Origin: Tepidimonas alkaliphilus
Lineage (GTDB): Bacteria > Pseudomonadota > Gammaproteobacteria > Burkholderiales > Burkholderiaceae_C
NCBI RefSeq assembly: GCF_007556595.1
Contig: NZ_VJNB01000004.1
Coordinates: 148,435-212,434 of the forward strand
DNA length: 64,000 nt
Reading direction: 5' to 3'
The position numbers and the translations under genes are program-made. The notes below the pieces were generated by a model. The model was not told the DNA's origin. It did not search any database and saw only the letters and a program-made list of their open reading frames with translations. Shown here piece after piece: positions 52,301 to 60,243 of the stretch (its first letter is position 1; every line of letters starts with the position of its first letter).

Positions 52301-52660
52301 ATGTTGCACGACCCCAACTGCATCTTTTGCAAGATCGTCGCCGGCCAGGTTCCATGTCGCAAGGTGTATGAAGATGAGGAGCTGCTGGCCTTCCACGACA
52401 TCAACCCGTGGGCGCCGGTGCACTTCCTGATCGTGCCGAAGGCCCACATCCCGTCGATGGCGCAGCTCACCCCCGAGCACGAGCGCCTGATGGGTCGCCT
52501 GATGGTGCTGGCGCCACGGCTGGCGCTGGAGCAGGGCTGCCTGCCGTACCCGCAGGGGGGCTTTCGCATCGTCTGCAACACCGGCGAGCACGGCGGGCAG
52601 GAGGTGCACCACCTGCACGTGCACGTCATCGGCGGCCCGCGTCCGTGGCGCAAGGGCTGA
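52301..52660 (+). CDS. HIT-family nucleotide hydrolase/transferase
   Basis: 119 residues. The histidine triad is HHLHVHVIGG near the C-terminus, and CIFCKIVAGQVPCRKVYED at the start gives Zn-type cysteines as in HinT-like proteins. Likely hydrolyses AMP-lysine or related phosphoramidates in the cytosol. Next to tatA, a common arrangement. Confidence 0.93.
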   Translation: MLHDPNCIFCKIVAGQVPCRKVYEDEELLAFHDINPWAPVHFLIVPKAHIPSMAQLTPEHERLMGRLMVLAPRLALEQGCLPYPQGGFRIVCNTGEHGGQEVHHLHVHVIGGPRPWRKG

Positions 52661-52713
52661 GGCGCGCCGGCGCGCTTTGCGGCACAATGCCAACCTCGGG
52701 CCGGGTGGCCGAG

Positions 52714-52779
52714 AGAAACCACTGCGGGTTTTAAAAGAAACCACTGAGGGTTTTAAAAGAAACCACTGCGGGTTTTCGG
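52714..52779 (+). repeat. Three tandem copies of a 22-bp repeat before tatA
   Basis: The unit AGAAACCACTGCGGGTTTTA plus two A occurs at 52714-52735. The second copy (52736-52757) differs by one base (A for C), and the third (52758-52779) differs only in its last three or so bases. The GGTTT end of one copy and the AAACC start of the next can pair. The repeats are far more AT-rich than the surroundings and lie in the 176-bp gap between the HIT gene and tatA. Confidence 0.95.
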
Positions 52780-52799
52780 GCCTCGAAAGGATCGAGGCC
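52779..52799 (+). promoter_or_regulatory. Perfect stem-loop in the tatA leader
   Basis: GGCCTCG (52779-52785) pairs perfectly with CGAGGCC (52793-52799) around a 7-base loop (AAAGGAT). It follows directly on the tandem repeats and ends 37 bp before the tatA ATG. It has no T-tract. It may end the HIT transcript or shape the tatA leader. Confidence 0.45.
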
Positions 52800-52836
52800 G
52801 CTGGGGTCAGGCGGCCCCGACATTGTGGAGACAGTC

Positions 52837-53085
52837 ATGGGTAGCTTTTCGATTTGGCACTGGCTGGTGGTGCTGCTGATCGTGGTGTTGGTGTTCGGCA
52901 CCAAAAAGCTCAAAAACTTGGGCTCTGATCTTGGAGCCGCCGTCAAGGGCTTCAAAGACGGCATGGCGCACGGGACGGGCTCGTCCGACTCGGCGGCCAA
53001 CACCAGCGCCGCGCCGCAAGTAACGGCAGACAAAGCCTCGGCTGACAAAGCCACCATCGATGTCGAAGCCAAGACCAAGTCGTAA
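52837..53085 (+). CDS. tatA: Sec-independent translocase protein TatA
   Basis: 82 residues from ATG 52837 ([19 protein letters not shown]) behind GGAG. One short transmembrane helix, the hinge [14 protein letters not shown], an amphipathic helix with AVKGFKDGM and a polar tail. Multimers form the export channel for folded proteins carrying twin-arginine signals. An in-frame ATG at 52825 would add four residues. Substrates in this window: PetA and perhaps the lytic transglycosylase. Confidence 0.96.
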   Translation: MGSFSIWHWLVVLLIVVLVFGTKKLKNLGSDLGAAVKGFKDGMAHGTGSSDSAANTSAAPQVTADKASADKATIDVEAKTKS

Positions 53086-53157
53086 CCGTCCCGCTCTGAC
53101 GCAGCCAAGCCATCGTCCCGCTGCGCGACGTGTTCAGCGAGGCGAAGTCGCTTTGTC

Positions 53158-53667
53158 ATGATCGACCTGGGTATTTCCAAGCTCGCGCTGATTGGGGTTG
53201 TGGCGCTGGTGGTCATTGGCCCGGAGAAGCTGCCGCGCGTGGCCCGCACCGTTGGGGCGCTGCTTGGGCGCGCCCAGCGTTATGTGGCCGAGGTCAAGGC
53301 GGAGGTCAACCGCACCATCGAGCTCGAAGAGCTGAAGCGGATGAAAGAAACCGTGGAAAAAACCGCGCGCGAAGTGGAGACCCAGGTCAGCGCCACCGCT
53401 GCCGACTTCGAGCGCGAGTGGGCCGAGGTCACGGCGGGGCTGGATGGCCGCTCCAGCAGCGCATCCACACCCGATGATCCCCCAGCGTGGGCATCGTTGG
53501 GCACGCCACTGCAACCTCGTGCGACCCCGGTTCGCAAAAAGAAAAGCTTTCGTCTCCAGCGCCAAGCCGTGCCGCAATGGTTCAAGGCGCGTTCGGGTAT
53601 CCGTCGCCATGCGCTGTCCGGCGCGGCGCGGGTGGCGCGCTACCGTCCCAAAAACCTGCCGCGCTGA
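53158..53667 (+). CDS. tatB: Sec-independent translocase protein TatB
   Basis: 169 residues. N-terminal helix with the TatB pattern [19 protein letters not shown], then [21 protein letters not shown] long amphipathic/coiled region with many Glu and Lys follows (residues 40-100), then a basic C-terminal tail. It forms the signal-peptide receptor with TatC, whose gene follows after three bases. Confidence 0.95.
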   Translation: MIDLGISKLALIGVVALVVIGPEKLPRVARTVGALLGRAQRYVAEVKAEVNRTIELEELKRMKETVEKTAREVETQVSATAADFEREWAEVTAGLDGRSSSASTPDDPPAWASLGTPLQPRATPVRKKKSFRLQRQAVPQWFKARSGIRRHALSGAARVARYRPKNLPR

Positions 53668-53670
53668 TTC

Positions 53671-54471
53671 ATGGCCGACCCTCGCGATCCGAAAGATGAC
53701 GAGTTGGCTGGCACCGAGCAGCCGTTCGTCGCGCACCTGATGGAGCTGCGCGACCGCATCCTCTACGCGCTCTACGGCATCGGTGCGGCTATGGCAGTGC
53801 TGGCCATTTGGCCAGGCCCCAGCGGGCTCATTGATTTCATTGCCACGCCGATCCGCGCCCACATGCCGCCGGATGCGCGCCTGATTGCGGTGGGGGTGTT
53901 CACGCCGTTCTTTGTGCCGCTGAAAGTGCTGATGATGGCCGGGCTTTTGCTAGCGCTGCCTTGGGTCATTTATCAAATCTGGGCGTTTGTGGCTCCGGGC
54001 CTTTACAGCCATGAAAAGCGCTTTGCGCTGCCGCTGATCGTGATCGGCAGCGCGCTGGCCTACCTTGGCATAGCCTTTGTCCAGTTTTTTGTGCTGGACA
54101 AAATGTTCGCCTTCATCCAGGGCGTCACGCCGGCCAGCGTCAACGCCACGCCCGATATTGCTTCGTATGTGGAAGCCATCCTTTCTTTGTATCTGGCGTT
54201 CGGTCTGGCTTTTCAGGTACCGGTGGTCGTGATGCTGCTGGTGCGCTTTGACATGGTCAGCATCGACAAGCTCAAAAGCTTTCGCGGCTACTTCATCGTG
54301 ATCGCGTTTGTGATCGCGGCGGTTGTCACTCCGCCTGATGTGATCTCGCAAATCGCTCTGGCCGTGCCGATGTGCCTCCTCTATGAGTTAGGCATTTGGG
54401 GGGCGCGCTGGTTTGCCCGCGTCAGCCGGGCGCCGGACGATGAGCAATCGGGTGTTTCCTCGGTTGAGTAG
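53671..54471 (+). CDS. tatC: Sec-independent translocase protein TatC
   Basis: 266 residues, six transmembrane helices. Conserved: the cytoplasmic N-terminus PFVAHLMELRDRILYAL (with the Glu essential for signal recognition), FTPFFVPLKVLMMAGLLLALPWV, and FRGYFIVIAFVIAAVVTPPDVISQ. Ends the tat operon. Confidence 0.96.
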   Translation: MADPRDPKDDELAGTEQPFVAHLMELRDRILYALYGIGAAMAVLAIWPGPSGLIDFIATPIRAHMPPDARLIAVGVFTPFFVPLKVLMMAGLLLALPWVIYQIWAFVAPGLYSHEKRFALPLIVIGSALAYLGIAFVQFFVLDKMFAFIQGVTPASVNATPDIASYVEAILSLYLAFGLAFQVPVVVMLLVRFDMVSIDKLKSFRGYFIVIAFVIAAVVTPPDVISQIALAVPMCLLYELGIWGARWFARVSRAPDDEQSGVSSVE

Positions 54472-54486
54472 GCAGGGTGGCTGCCC

Positions 54487-56109
54487 ATGCTTATGGCTCG
54501 CCGCAAACTGCCGATCGGCATCCAGACCTTCGCCAAGATCCGTCTGGAGGGGCACTACTACGTGGACAAAACCCCGCTGATCGCGCGGCTGGCGGATCAA
54601 GGCGGGGCGTATTTCTTGTCCCGCCCGCGCCGCTTCGGCAAGAGCCTGCTGCTGGACACGATCGCCTGCGCCTTCGAGGGCAAGCGGCAGCTGTTCGACG
54701 CGCACGACGGCGCCGATGGCACGGCGCCGCGCGACAAGCTCTTCCTTGCCGACCACTGGGACTGGGCCAAGCCCCACCCCGTGATTCGCTTAAGCTTTGC
54801 CGAAGGCCGTCTGGAAAAGCGCAACGAGCTTGACCGCCACATCCGCCGCCAGCTGCGCGAGCAGGCGCAGCGGTTGGGCGTCGCGCTGGAAGACCCCGAC
54901 GACATCCCCGGCAGCTTCGCCGAGCTCATCACCCGCGCCGCTGAGACCCACCACCGCCAGGCCGTGGTTCTGGTCGATGAATACGACAAGCCCATCCTCG
55001 ACAACCTCGAAGCCCCTGAGATCGCCCGCGCCATGCGCGAGGGCTTGAGAAACCTCTACAGCGTCATCAAGGGAAGAGACGCCGACCTGCGCTTCGTGCT
55101 GCTGACCGGCGTGTCCAAATTCAGCAAGGTCTCCATCTTCTCGGGCCTCAACAACCTGCGCGACATCACGCTGTCGCCCGAATACGGCACGCTCTGCGGC
55201 TACACCGAGGAGGATATCGACACCGTCTTCGCGCCGGAGCTCGAGGCCGCCGCGGCGGAAGGCCAGGCACTGGACCGCGAGGAGATCCGGCGCTGGTACA
55301 ACGGCTACCGCTGGGGCCCGGTGAGCGTTTACAACCCCTTTGACGTCTTGCTGCTGCTGGCCGAGCGGCAATTCCGCGCGCACTGGTTTGAGACCGGCAC
55401 GCCGACGTTTCTGGTGCACTGGCTGCGCGGCAAGGGTTTTTTCACGCCGCGGCTGGAGCGCTTGCTCGCGGAAGAGGATTTGCTGTCGGCCTTCGATGTG
55501 GACGACATCGCCGTGGAGGCGATGCTGTGGCAGACCGGCTACTTGACAATCCAGCGCGTGGAAAACTGCGGCGGGCTGCTGAGCTATGAACTCGGCGTGC
55601 CGAACCGCGAAGTGCGCGGCGCGCTCAATCGCGCGTTGCTCTACTTCGGCTGGTACCCGGCCGAGCAGCGCCAGTTGCTGCAGCCGCGCGCGCTTTATCA
55701 GATGCTGCTGCAGGCCGACACCGATGGCCTGCGCGCGCACTTCGAGCGTCTTTACGCCAGCATCCCGCACGATTGGGTGCGCGCCAACCCCATCGCCCAG
55801 TATGAGGGCTACTACGCCAGCGTCTTCTACAGCCACTTGGCCAGCCTCGGGCTCGACATCGTGCCGGAGGAAGTCTCCAACCCGGGCCAGTGCGACCTCG
55901 TCATCCGCCATGCGGGCCGCGCGTGGGTGATCGAGTTCAAGGTCATCGATGGTGACGCCCCCACCGGCGAGGCGATGCGCCAGCTCAAGGCCCGCGACTA
56001 CGCCGCCAAGCACCGCGGCGCGCCGGGCATCCACGAGGTGATCGAACTCGGCGTGGAGTTCAGCCCCACGAAGCGCCAGATCGTCGGGTGGGAGGTGGTG
56101 CGCGGTTAG
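54487..56109 (+). CDS. AAA-ATPase-like / PD-(D/E)XK nuclease-like protein
   Basis: 540 residues. The N-terminal AAA-ATPase-like part has an unusual Walker A, SRPRRFGKSLLLDT near residue 45, and Walker B AVVLVDEYDKPI near 165. YVDKTPLIARL near 25 is the family start. The C-terminal part (about 440-540) is PD-(D/E)XK-like, with Asp in GQCDLVIRHAG and the E-X-K pair in AWVIEFKVIDGD. This matches the AAA-ATPase_like/PDDEXK_9 (DUF1703) family, widespread, often multi-copy and of unknown function. It stands 15 bp after tatC and before the convergent DegS-like protease gene, splitting a neighbourhood I believe is usually continuous. It is probably an accessory gain. A role in defence or DNA repair is possible but unproven. 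Confidence 0.88.
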   Translation: MLMARRKLPIGIQTFAKIRLEGHYYVDKTPLIARLADQGGAYFLSRPRRFGKSLLLDTIACAFEGKRQLFDAHDGADGTAPRDKLFLADHWDWAKPHPVIRLSFAEGRLEKRNELDRHIRRQLREQAQRLGVALEDPDDIPGSFAELITRAAETHHRQAVVLVDEYDKPILDNLEAPEIARAMREGLRNLYSVIKGRDADLRFVLLTGVSKFSKVSIFSGLNNLRDITLSPEYGTLCGYTEEDIDTVFAPELEAAAAEGQALDREEIRRWYNGYRWGPVSVYNPFDVLLLLAERQFRAHWFETGTPTFLVHWLRGKGFFTPRLERLLAEEDLLSAFDVDDIAVEAMLWQTGYLTIQRVENCGGLLSYELGVPNREVRGALNRALLYFGWYPAEQRQLLQPRALYQMLLQADTDGLRAHFERLYASIPHDWVRANPIAQYEGYYASVFYSHLASLGLDIVPEEVSNPGQCDLVIRHAGRAWVIEFKVIDGDAPTGEAMRQLKARDYAAKHRGAPGIHEVIELGVEFSPTKRQIVGWEVVRG

Positions 56110-56171
56110 AAACGCACCGCCCATTTTGCCGTGGTGCCGATGGAGACCGCGCTGCCGGGCAAACGCCACGG

Positions 56172-57326
56172 CTATCGGGCCAGCTCTTGCGATGAAGGAC
56201 GTTGTCCAGGAACAACCCGGACTGTGCGCTCGCGGCCCTGCCGCCAAACTTGAAGCGTCACAGGTTGGCCGGGCTTGAGCGCTGCGACCGCGCCCAGCAG
56301 TCCCGGCACGTCGGCGACCGACACATCGCCCACTTTGGAGATGACATCCCCTGGCTCGATGCCCGCTCGCGCCGCAGGCCCATCTTGCAGCACCCCGGCA
56401 ACCACCACGCCGCGCACCTCGCGCGGCAGGCCGAGGTGTTCGGCCCACTCAGGCTCCAGCGGTCGGGGCTCGACGCCGATCCAGCCGCGCGTGACGCGGC
56501 CATTGCGCACGATCGCTTCCATGACGTCGCGGGCGGTGGCAATCGGGATGGCAAAGCCGATGCCCATGGAGCCGCCCGAGCGCGAGTAGATGGCGGTGTT
56601 GATGCCGATCAGGCGGCCTTCCGCATCCACGAGCGCGCCGCCCGAATTGCCGGGATTGATGGCCGCATCCGTTTGAATGAAGTTTTCAAAGGTGTTGAGC
56701 CCAAGTTGACTGCGTCCCAGCGCGCTGACGATGCCGGCGGTCACCGTTTGCCCCACACCAAACGGGTTGCCGATGGCCAACACCCGGTCACCCACCTGCA
56801 GGGCGTCGGAGCGTCCCAGCACGATCGCGGGCAAGTCGCGCAGTTGCACGCGCAGCACTGCCAGGTCGGTGTCAGGATCGGTGCCGATCACTGCAGCGGT
56901 GGCTTGCCGGCCATCGCTGAGCTGCACCACGATTTCGTCGGCGCCTTCCACCACGTGGTTGTTGGTCAAGATGTAACCGTCGGGGCTGACGATGACGCCT
57001 GAGCCCAAGCCGGTTTGCAGCTCCGTATCCGCGCGGTCGCCAAAAAAGTAGCGAAACCAAGGGTCTTGGGCGTGCGGGTGGGTGGTCTGGGTCGTGGTGG
57101 TGATGCTGACCACCGCCGGCGCTGCAGCGCGGGCGGCGGCTGCCAGGCTGGCGGCCTCCACTGTGGGGCTGCGGGCGTCGGCGGCGCTTTCCAGCACGGG
57201 GATGCTGCGCACCCAGGCTGGCGGGCGTGCCAGCCATTGCGGCTTGAGCGTGGCCACCACGAACCATGCCGCCAGCAGCACGGTCACGCTTTGCGCGAAG
57301 GTCAGCCAAAGACGGCGCAAGTTCAT
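56172..57326 (-). CDS. DegS/HtrA-type periplasmic serine protease
   Basis: 384 residues. One N-terminal membrane anchor (SVTVLLAAWFVVATL), then a trypsin-like domain with the triad His in ILTNNHVVEGADE, Asp in DPDTDLAVLRV and Ser in NPGNSGGALVDAEG. A single PDZ domain follows (VVVAGVLQDGPAARAGIEPGDVIS-like segment, residues ~290-370). The single PDZ and anchor resemble DegS, which senses misfolded outer-membrane proteins. Whether it triggers a sigma-E response here is inference. Confidence 0.93.
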   Translation of the reverse strand: MNLRRLWLTFAQSVTVLLAAWFVVATLKPQWLARPPAWVRSIPVLESAADARSPTVEAASLAAAARAAAPAVVSITTTTQTTHPHAQDPWFRYFFGDRADTELQTGLGSGVIVSPDGYILTNNHVVEGADEIVVQLSDGRQATAAVIGTDPDTDLAVLRVQLRDLPAIVLGRSDALQVGDRVLAIGNPFGVGQTVTAGIVSALGRSQLGLNTFENFIQTDAAINPGNSGGALVDAEGRLIGINTAIYSRSGGSMGIGFAIPIATARDVMEAIVRNGRVTRGWIGVEPRPLEPEWAEHLGLPREVRGVVVAGVLQDGPAARAGIEPGDVISKVGDVSVADVPGLLGAVAALKPGQPVTLQVWRQGRERTVRVVPGQRPSSQELAR

Positions 57327-57449
57327 GGCGCAATCGAGGAGACAAAGACCCCTATGCCTGCGGGGTTGATGTGGGTCAAGGCGTGCCCGACGATGTTGGC
57401 GTTCAATGAAGCCGTTGCCCGCGTGGGCGTTAACCAGGAGGTCGTCGTC

Positions 57450-57593
57450 ATGAAAGCCATCATCGATCTGTTTTCTACCGATTATGGCCTGATGAGCCTG
57501 GGGGTCATCGCGTTTATGTTGGGCATGGGGGCGTTTTTTATTCGCTTGTTCACCCAGAAAGTCAACGCCACATCAGACCGTTCCTCCCGCTGA
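57450..57593 (+). CDS. Small membrane protein, DUF3149-like
   Basis: 47 residues with one hydrophobic helix (LGVIAFMLGMGAFFIRLF). A strong AGGAGG lies eight bases before ATG 57450, which marks it as a real small gene. The pattern MKAIIDLFSTDYGLMSL resembles DUF3149, small proteins common in betaproteobacteria with no known role. It is divergent from the protease gene and 51 bp before the Nif3-like gene. Confidence 0.78.
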   Translation: MKAIIDLFSTDYGLMSLGVIAFMLGMGAFFIRLFTQKVNATSDRSSR

Positions 57594-57644
57594 GTGGATG
57601 CGAAGGAGCGGGCAGAGACGAGCCATGGTGTCACAATCCTGCCC

Positions 57645-58433
57645 ATGATGGGCAGTCCACAACATGACGCATGGGGATGCGCGCTGGCGGAGTTGGTGCA
57701 GGCCGCCGACGATTTGCTTGAGCCCGCGCGTTTTCATGATTACGGCCCCAACGGCTTGCAGGTCGAAGGTCGCGCGCGCGTGCGGCGTGTGGTGTCGGGC
57801 GTGACGGCCAGTCTTGCACTGATTGAGGCAGCAGCAGCAGCCGGCGCCGATGCCATCGTGGTGCACCACGGCTTGTTTTGGCGTGGGCAGCGCGGCACGG
57901 TCACGGGCTGGATGAAGGCGCGCTTGCAGCGCCTGTTAGCCCATGACATCAGTTTGCTGGCCTACCACCTGCCGCTGGACGCGCATCCGCAAGTGGGCAA
58001 CAACGCCCAGTTGGCCCAGCTTCTGGGCTTTGTCCCGGAAGCGGAGACCTGGGCCCGCTTCGGCGAGCAGCAGCTGGGCTTTCTTGGGCGCAGCCCTCTG
58101 AGCGAGGCAGCGGCGCTGGCCGCCCACCTGGGTGTGAAGCTGGGGCGAGCGCCCATCTGGGTGCCTGGAGATGGGCGACCGATCCGCCGCGTGGCGTGGT
58201 GCAGCGGAGGGGCGCAGGGCTATTTCGAGGCGGCGGTGGCCGCGGGGGCTGATGCGTTCATCACCGGTGAGATTTCCGAGCCGCAAGCCCATCTGGCGCG
58301 CGAGACCGGGGTGGCGTTTTACGCCTGCGGCCACCACGCCACCGAGCGCTACGGCGCCCCTGCGTTGGGGGCTTGGCTGGCCGAGCGCTTGGGGCTGGAG
58401 CATCAGTTCATCGAAGTGGACAACCCGGCATGA
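57645..58433 (+). CDS. Nif3-like dinuclear metal centre protein (YbgI family)
   Basis: 262 residues of the Nif3/YbgI family. Metal-binding segments: IVVHHGLFWRGQ near residue 66, the His of LLAYHLPLDAHPQ near 103, and the late ACGHHATERYG block. It forms a hexameric ring with two metal ions per subunit; its biochemical role is unsettled (GTP cyclohydrolase-I-like by name only). The stop overlaps the pdxA ATG by four bases. ATG 57645 or 57648. Confidence 0.92.
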   Translation: MMGSPQHDAWGCALAELVQAADDLLEPARFHDYGPNGLQVEGRARVRRVVSGVTASLALIEAAAAAGADAIVVHHGLFWRGQRGTVTGWMKARLQRLLAHDISLLAYHLPLDAHPQVGNNAQLAQLLGFVPEAETWARFGEQQLGFLGRSPLSEAAALAAHLGVKLGRAPIWVPGDGRPIRRVAWCSGGAQGYFEAAVAAGADAFITGEISEPQAHLARETGVAFYACGHHATERYGAPALGAWLAERLGLEHQFIEVDNPA

Positions 58434-59539
58434 AGGCGACCCAGGCAGCGACCACGCAGGCGCCCATCGCCCTCACCATGGGGGACGCAGCCGGCATCGG
58501 GCCCGAAATCATTGTGCGATTGTTCCAGCGCCACCCCGATTGGTCGCAGCGCTGCGTGGTGATCGGCTCCGGCGCCGCGTTGCGCCGCGCCGCCCAACTG
58601 CTGGGGGGAGCGCCCATCGCGGAACTGGCCGATCCGCTGGAGGCTGCGAACGTGCCTCCTGGAGCCATCCCGCTTTGGCCCGTGGTGGAGCTGCACGAGC
58701 CCTTGCCCCCTTGGGGGCAGGTGAACGCGGCGGCGGGTCGGGCGGCGGCCGAAGCGGTGGAACGCGCCGCGCAAGCAGCCCTACGAGGCGAGGTCGCAGC
58801 GGTGGTCACCGCGCCGCTTTCCAAGGCCGCGCTGGCGGCAGCCGGGGTGCCTTATCCGGGCCACACCGAACTCTTGCAGGCCGTGGCGGCGCGCCACTTG
58901 GGCGTGCCCGTGGAGCAGTTGCCGGTGCGCATGATGCTGTCCAATCGGGATTTGCGAACCGTGTTGGTCAGCATCCATGTGCCGCTGCGCCAGGCGCTCG
59001 ATTGGGTGACAGGGCAGCGTCTGGACGAGACCCTGCGCTTAACACACGTGCACTTTACGCGCGTGTTGGGCTGGGGGCGCTGCCGCATCGCGGTAGCCGG
59101 GCTCAACCCCCATGCCGGCGAAGGCGGGTTGCTTGGCCGAGAGGAACTTGACATCATCGCGCCCGCCGTCGAGCGGGCCCGGGCGGCGGGGATGGACGTG
59201 CACGGCCCTTTGCCAGCTGATACGGTGTTTTGGCGCGCCCGGCAAGGCGAATTCGACGTCGTGGTCGCACAATACCACGACCAAGGTCTCATTGCGATCA
59301 AAAGCACCGGCTTGGCCGACGGGGTGAACTCCACGCTGGGCCTGCCCTTCGTTCGCACCAGCCCCGACCACGGCACCGCGTTTGACATTGCCGGGCGGGG
59401 TTGCGCCGATCCAGCCAGCATGGAGGCGGCGGTGCAGGCGGCTTGGCAGGCGTTGGCGTCGGGCCGCCATGCCCCATCTGTCCCCCTGGCAGCGTCACGT
59501 CCTGAAACGCCTCCTCACCTTCCCTTACAATGCCCGTGA
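58430..59539 (+). CDS. pdxA: 4-hydroxythreonine-4-phosphate dehydrogenase
   Basis: 369 residues. NAD-dependent step of pyridoxal phosphate synthesis (DXP-dependent route). Blocks: TMGDAAGIGPEIIVRLF near residue 16, VVTAPLSKAALAAAGVPYPGH with metal-binding His, GLNPHAGEGGLLGREE and YHDQGLIAIK. It is about 40 residues longer than E. coli PdxA because of extra sequence at the C-terminus, which covers the probable petA promoter. Confidence 0.95.
   Translation: MKATQAATTQAPIALTMGDAAGIGPEIIVRLFQRHPDWSQRCVVIGSGAALRRAAQLLGGAPIAELADPLEAANVPPGAIPLWPVVELHEPLPPWGQVNAAAGRAAAEAVERAAQAALRGEVAAVVTAPLSKAALAAAGVPYPGHTELLQAVAARHLGVPVEQLPVRMMLSNRDLRTVLVSIHVPLRQALDWVTGQRLDETLRLTHVHFTRVLGWGRCRIAVAGLNPHAGEGGLLGREELDIIAPAVERARAAGMDVHGPLPADTVFWRARQGEFDVVVAQYHDQGLIAIKSTGLADGVNSTLGLPFVRTSPDHGTAFDIAGRGCADPASMEAAVQAAWQALASGRHAPSVPLAASRPETPPHLPLQCP
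59526..59531 (+). promoter_or_regulatory. -10 element of a candidate petABC promoter
   Basis: TACAAT at 59526-59531, with CTGAAA at 59502-59507 as a 4/6 -35 and an 18-bp spacer. It lies in the last codons of pdxA and predicts a leader of about 60 nt for petA. Confidence 0.4.
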
Positions 59540-59600
59540 TTTGTGGGCGCGTAACCGGCGCGTAACCGCTGGACTGCGCCCTGCCGATGGAGAATTCCCC

Positions 59601-60200
59601 ATGAGCGAAGCCACCGTGGATCCCGAACGTCGAACTTGGCTCATCACCTCGGCTGCCGTGGGGGGCGCCGGGGCAGTAGCCGTGGCGGTGCCGTTTCTGA
59701 GTTCGCTGGCTCCCTCCGAGCGTGCCAAAGCGGCGGGCGCTTCGGTGGAGGTGGACGTCTCCAAGCTGCAGCCGGGGGAAAAAGTCGTCGTCGAGTGGCG
59801 CGGCAAGCCGGTGTGGATCATGCGGCGCACCCCGGAGCAGTTGGCCACGCTGGAAAAAGTCGAAGACCAGCTCGCCGATCCCAACTCGGAGCGCAAAGCC
59901 TACCCGACGCCCGAATACGCCAAAAACCGCTACCGCTCGATCAAGCCGGAATACCTGGTGGTGGTTGGGATTTGCACGCACTTGGGTTGCTCGCCGGTGG
60001 ACAAGCTGCAGCCGGGTCCGCAGCCGTCTTTGCCTGACGACTGGCAAGGCGGTTTTCTGTGCCCGTGCCACGGCTCCACGTTTGACATGGCGGGCCGCGT
60101 GTTCAAAAACAAGCCGGCGCCCGATAACCTGGAGGTGCCGCCGCATCGCTACCTCTCCGACACCGTGGTGCTGATCGGCGAGGATCCGCCCAAGGCTTGA
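59601..60200 (+). CDS. petA: Ubiquinol-cytochrome c reductase Rieske iron-sulfur subunit
   Basis: 199 residues. N-terminal twin-arginine signal anchor ERRTWLITSAAVGGAGAVAV, which is normally not removed. The 2Fe-2S ligands are in CTHLGC (Cys 125, His 127) and CPCHGS (Cys 154, His 157), with a disulfide between the remaining cysteines. Takes electrons from ubiquinol and passes them to PetC. It depends on TatABC, encoded 5 kb upstream. First gene of petABC. Confidence 0.97.
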   Translation: MSEATVDPERRTWLITSAAVGGAGAVAVAVPFLSSLAPSERAKAAGASVEVDVSKLQPGEKVVVEWRGKPVWIMRRTPEQLATLEKVEDQLADPNSERKAYPTPEYAKNRYRSIKPEYLVVVGICTHLGCSPVDKLQPGPQPSLPDDWQGGFLCPCHGSTFDMAGRVFKNKPAPDNLEVPPHRYLSDTVVLIGEDPPKA

Positions 60201-60243
60201 GAACCCCTTGAGACACCCCACGCCCGCGCACGAGGGATCGATC

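Noticed and set aside
52714..52779. CRISPR array
   Set aside because: The 22-bp units are directly abutting with no unique spacers, there are only three, and no cas genes are present.
54487..56109. Prophage or genomic island around the AAA/nuclease gene
   Set aside because: No integrase, attachment repeats, phage structural genes or tRNA boundary are seen, and the flanks are housekeeping genes with normal composition.
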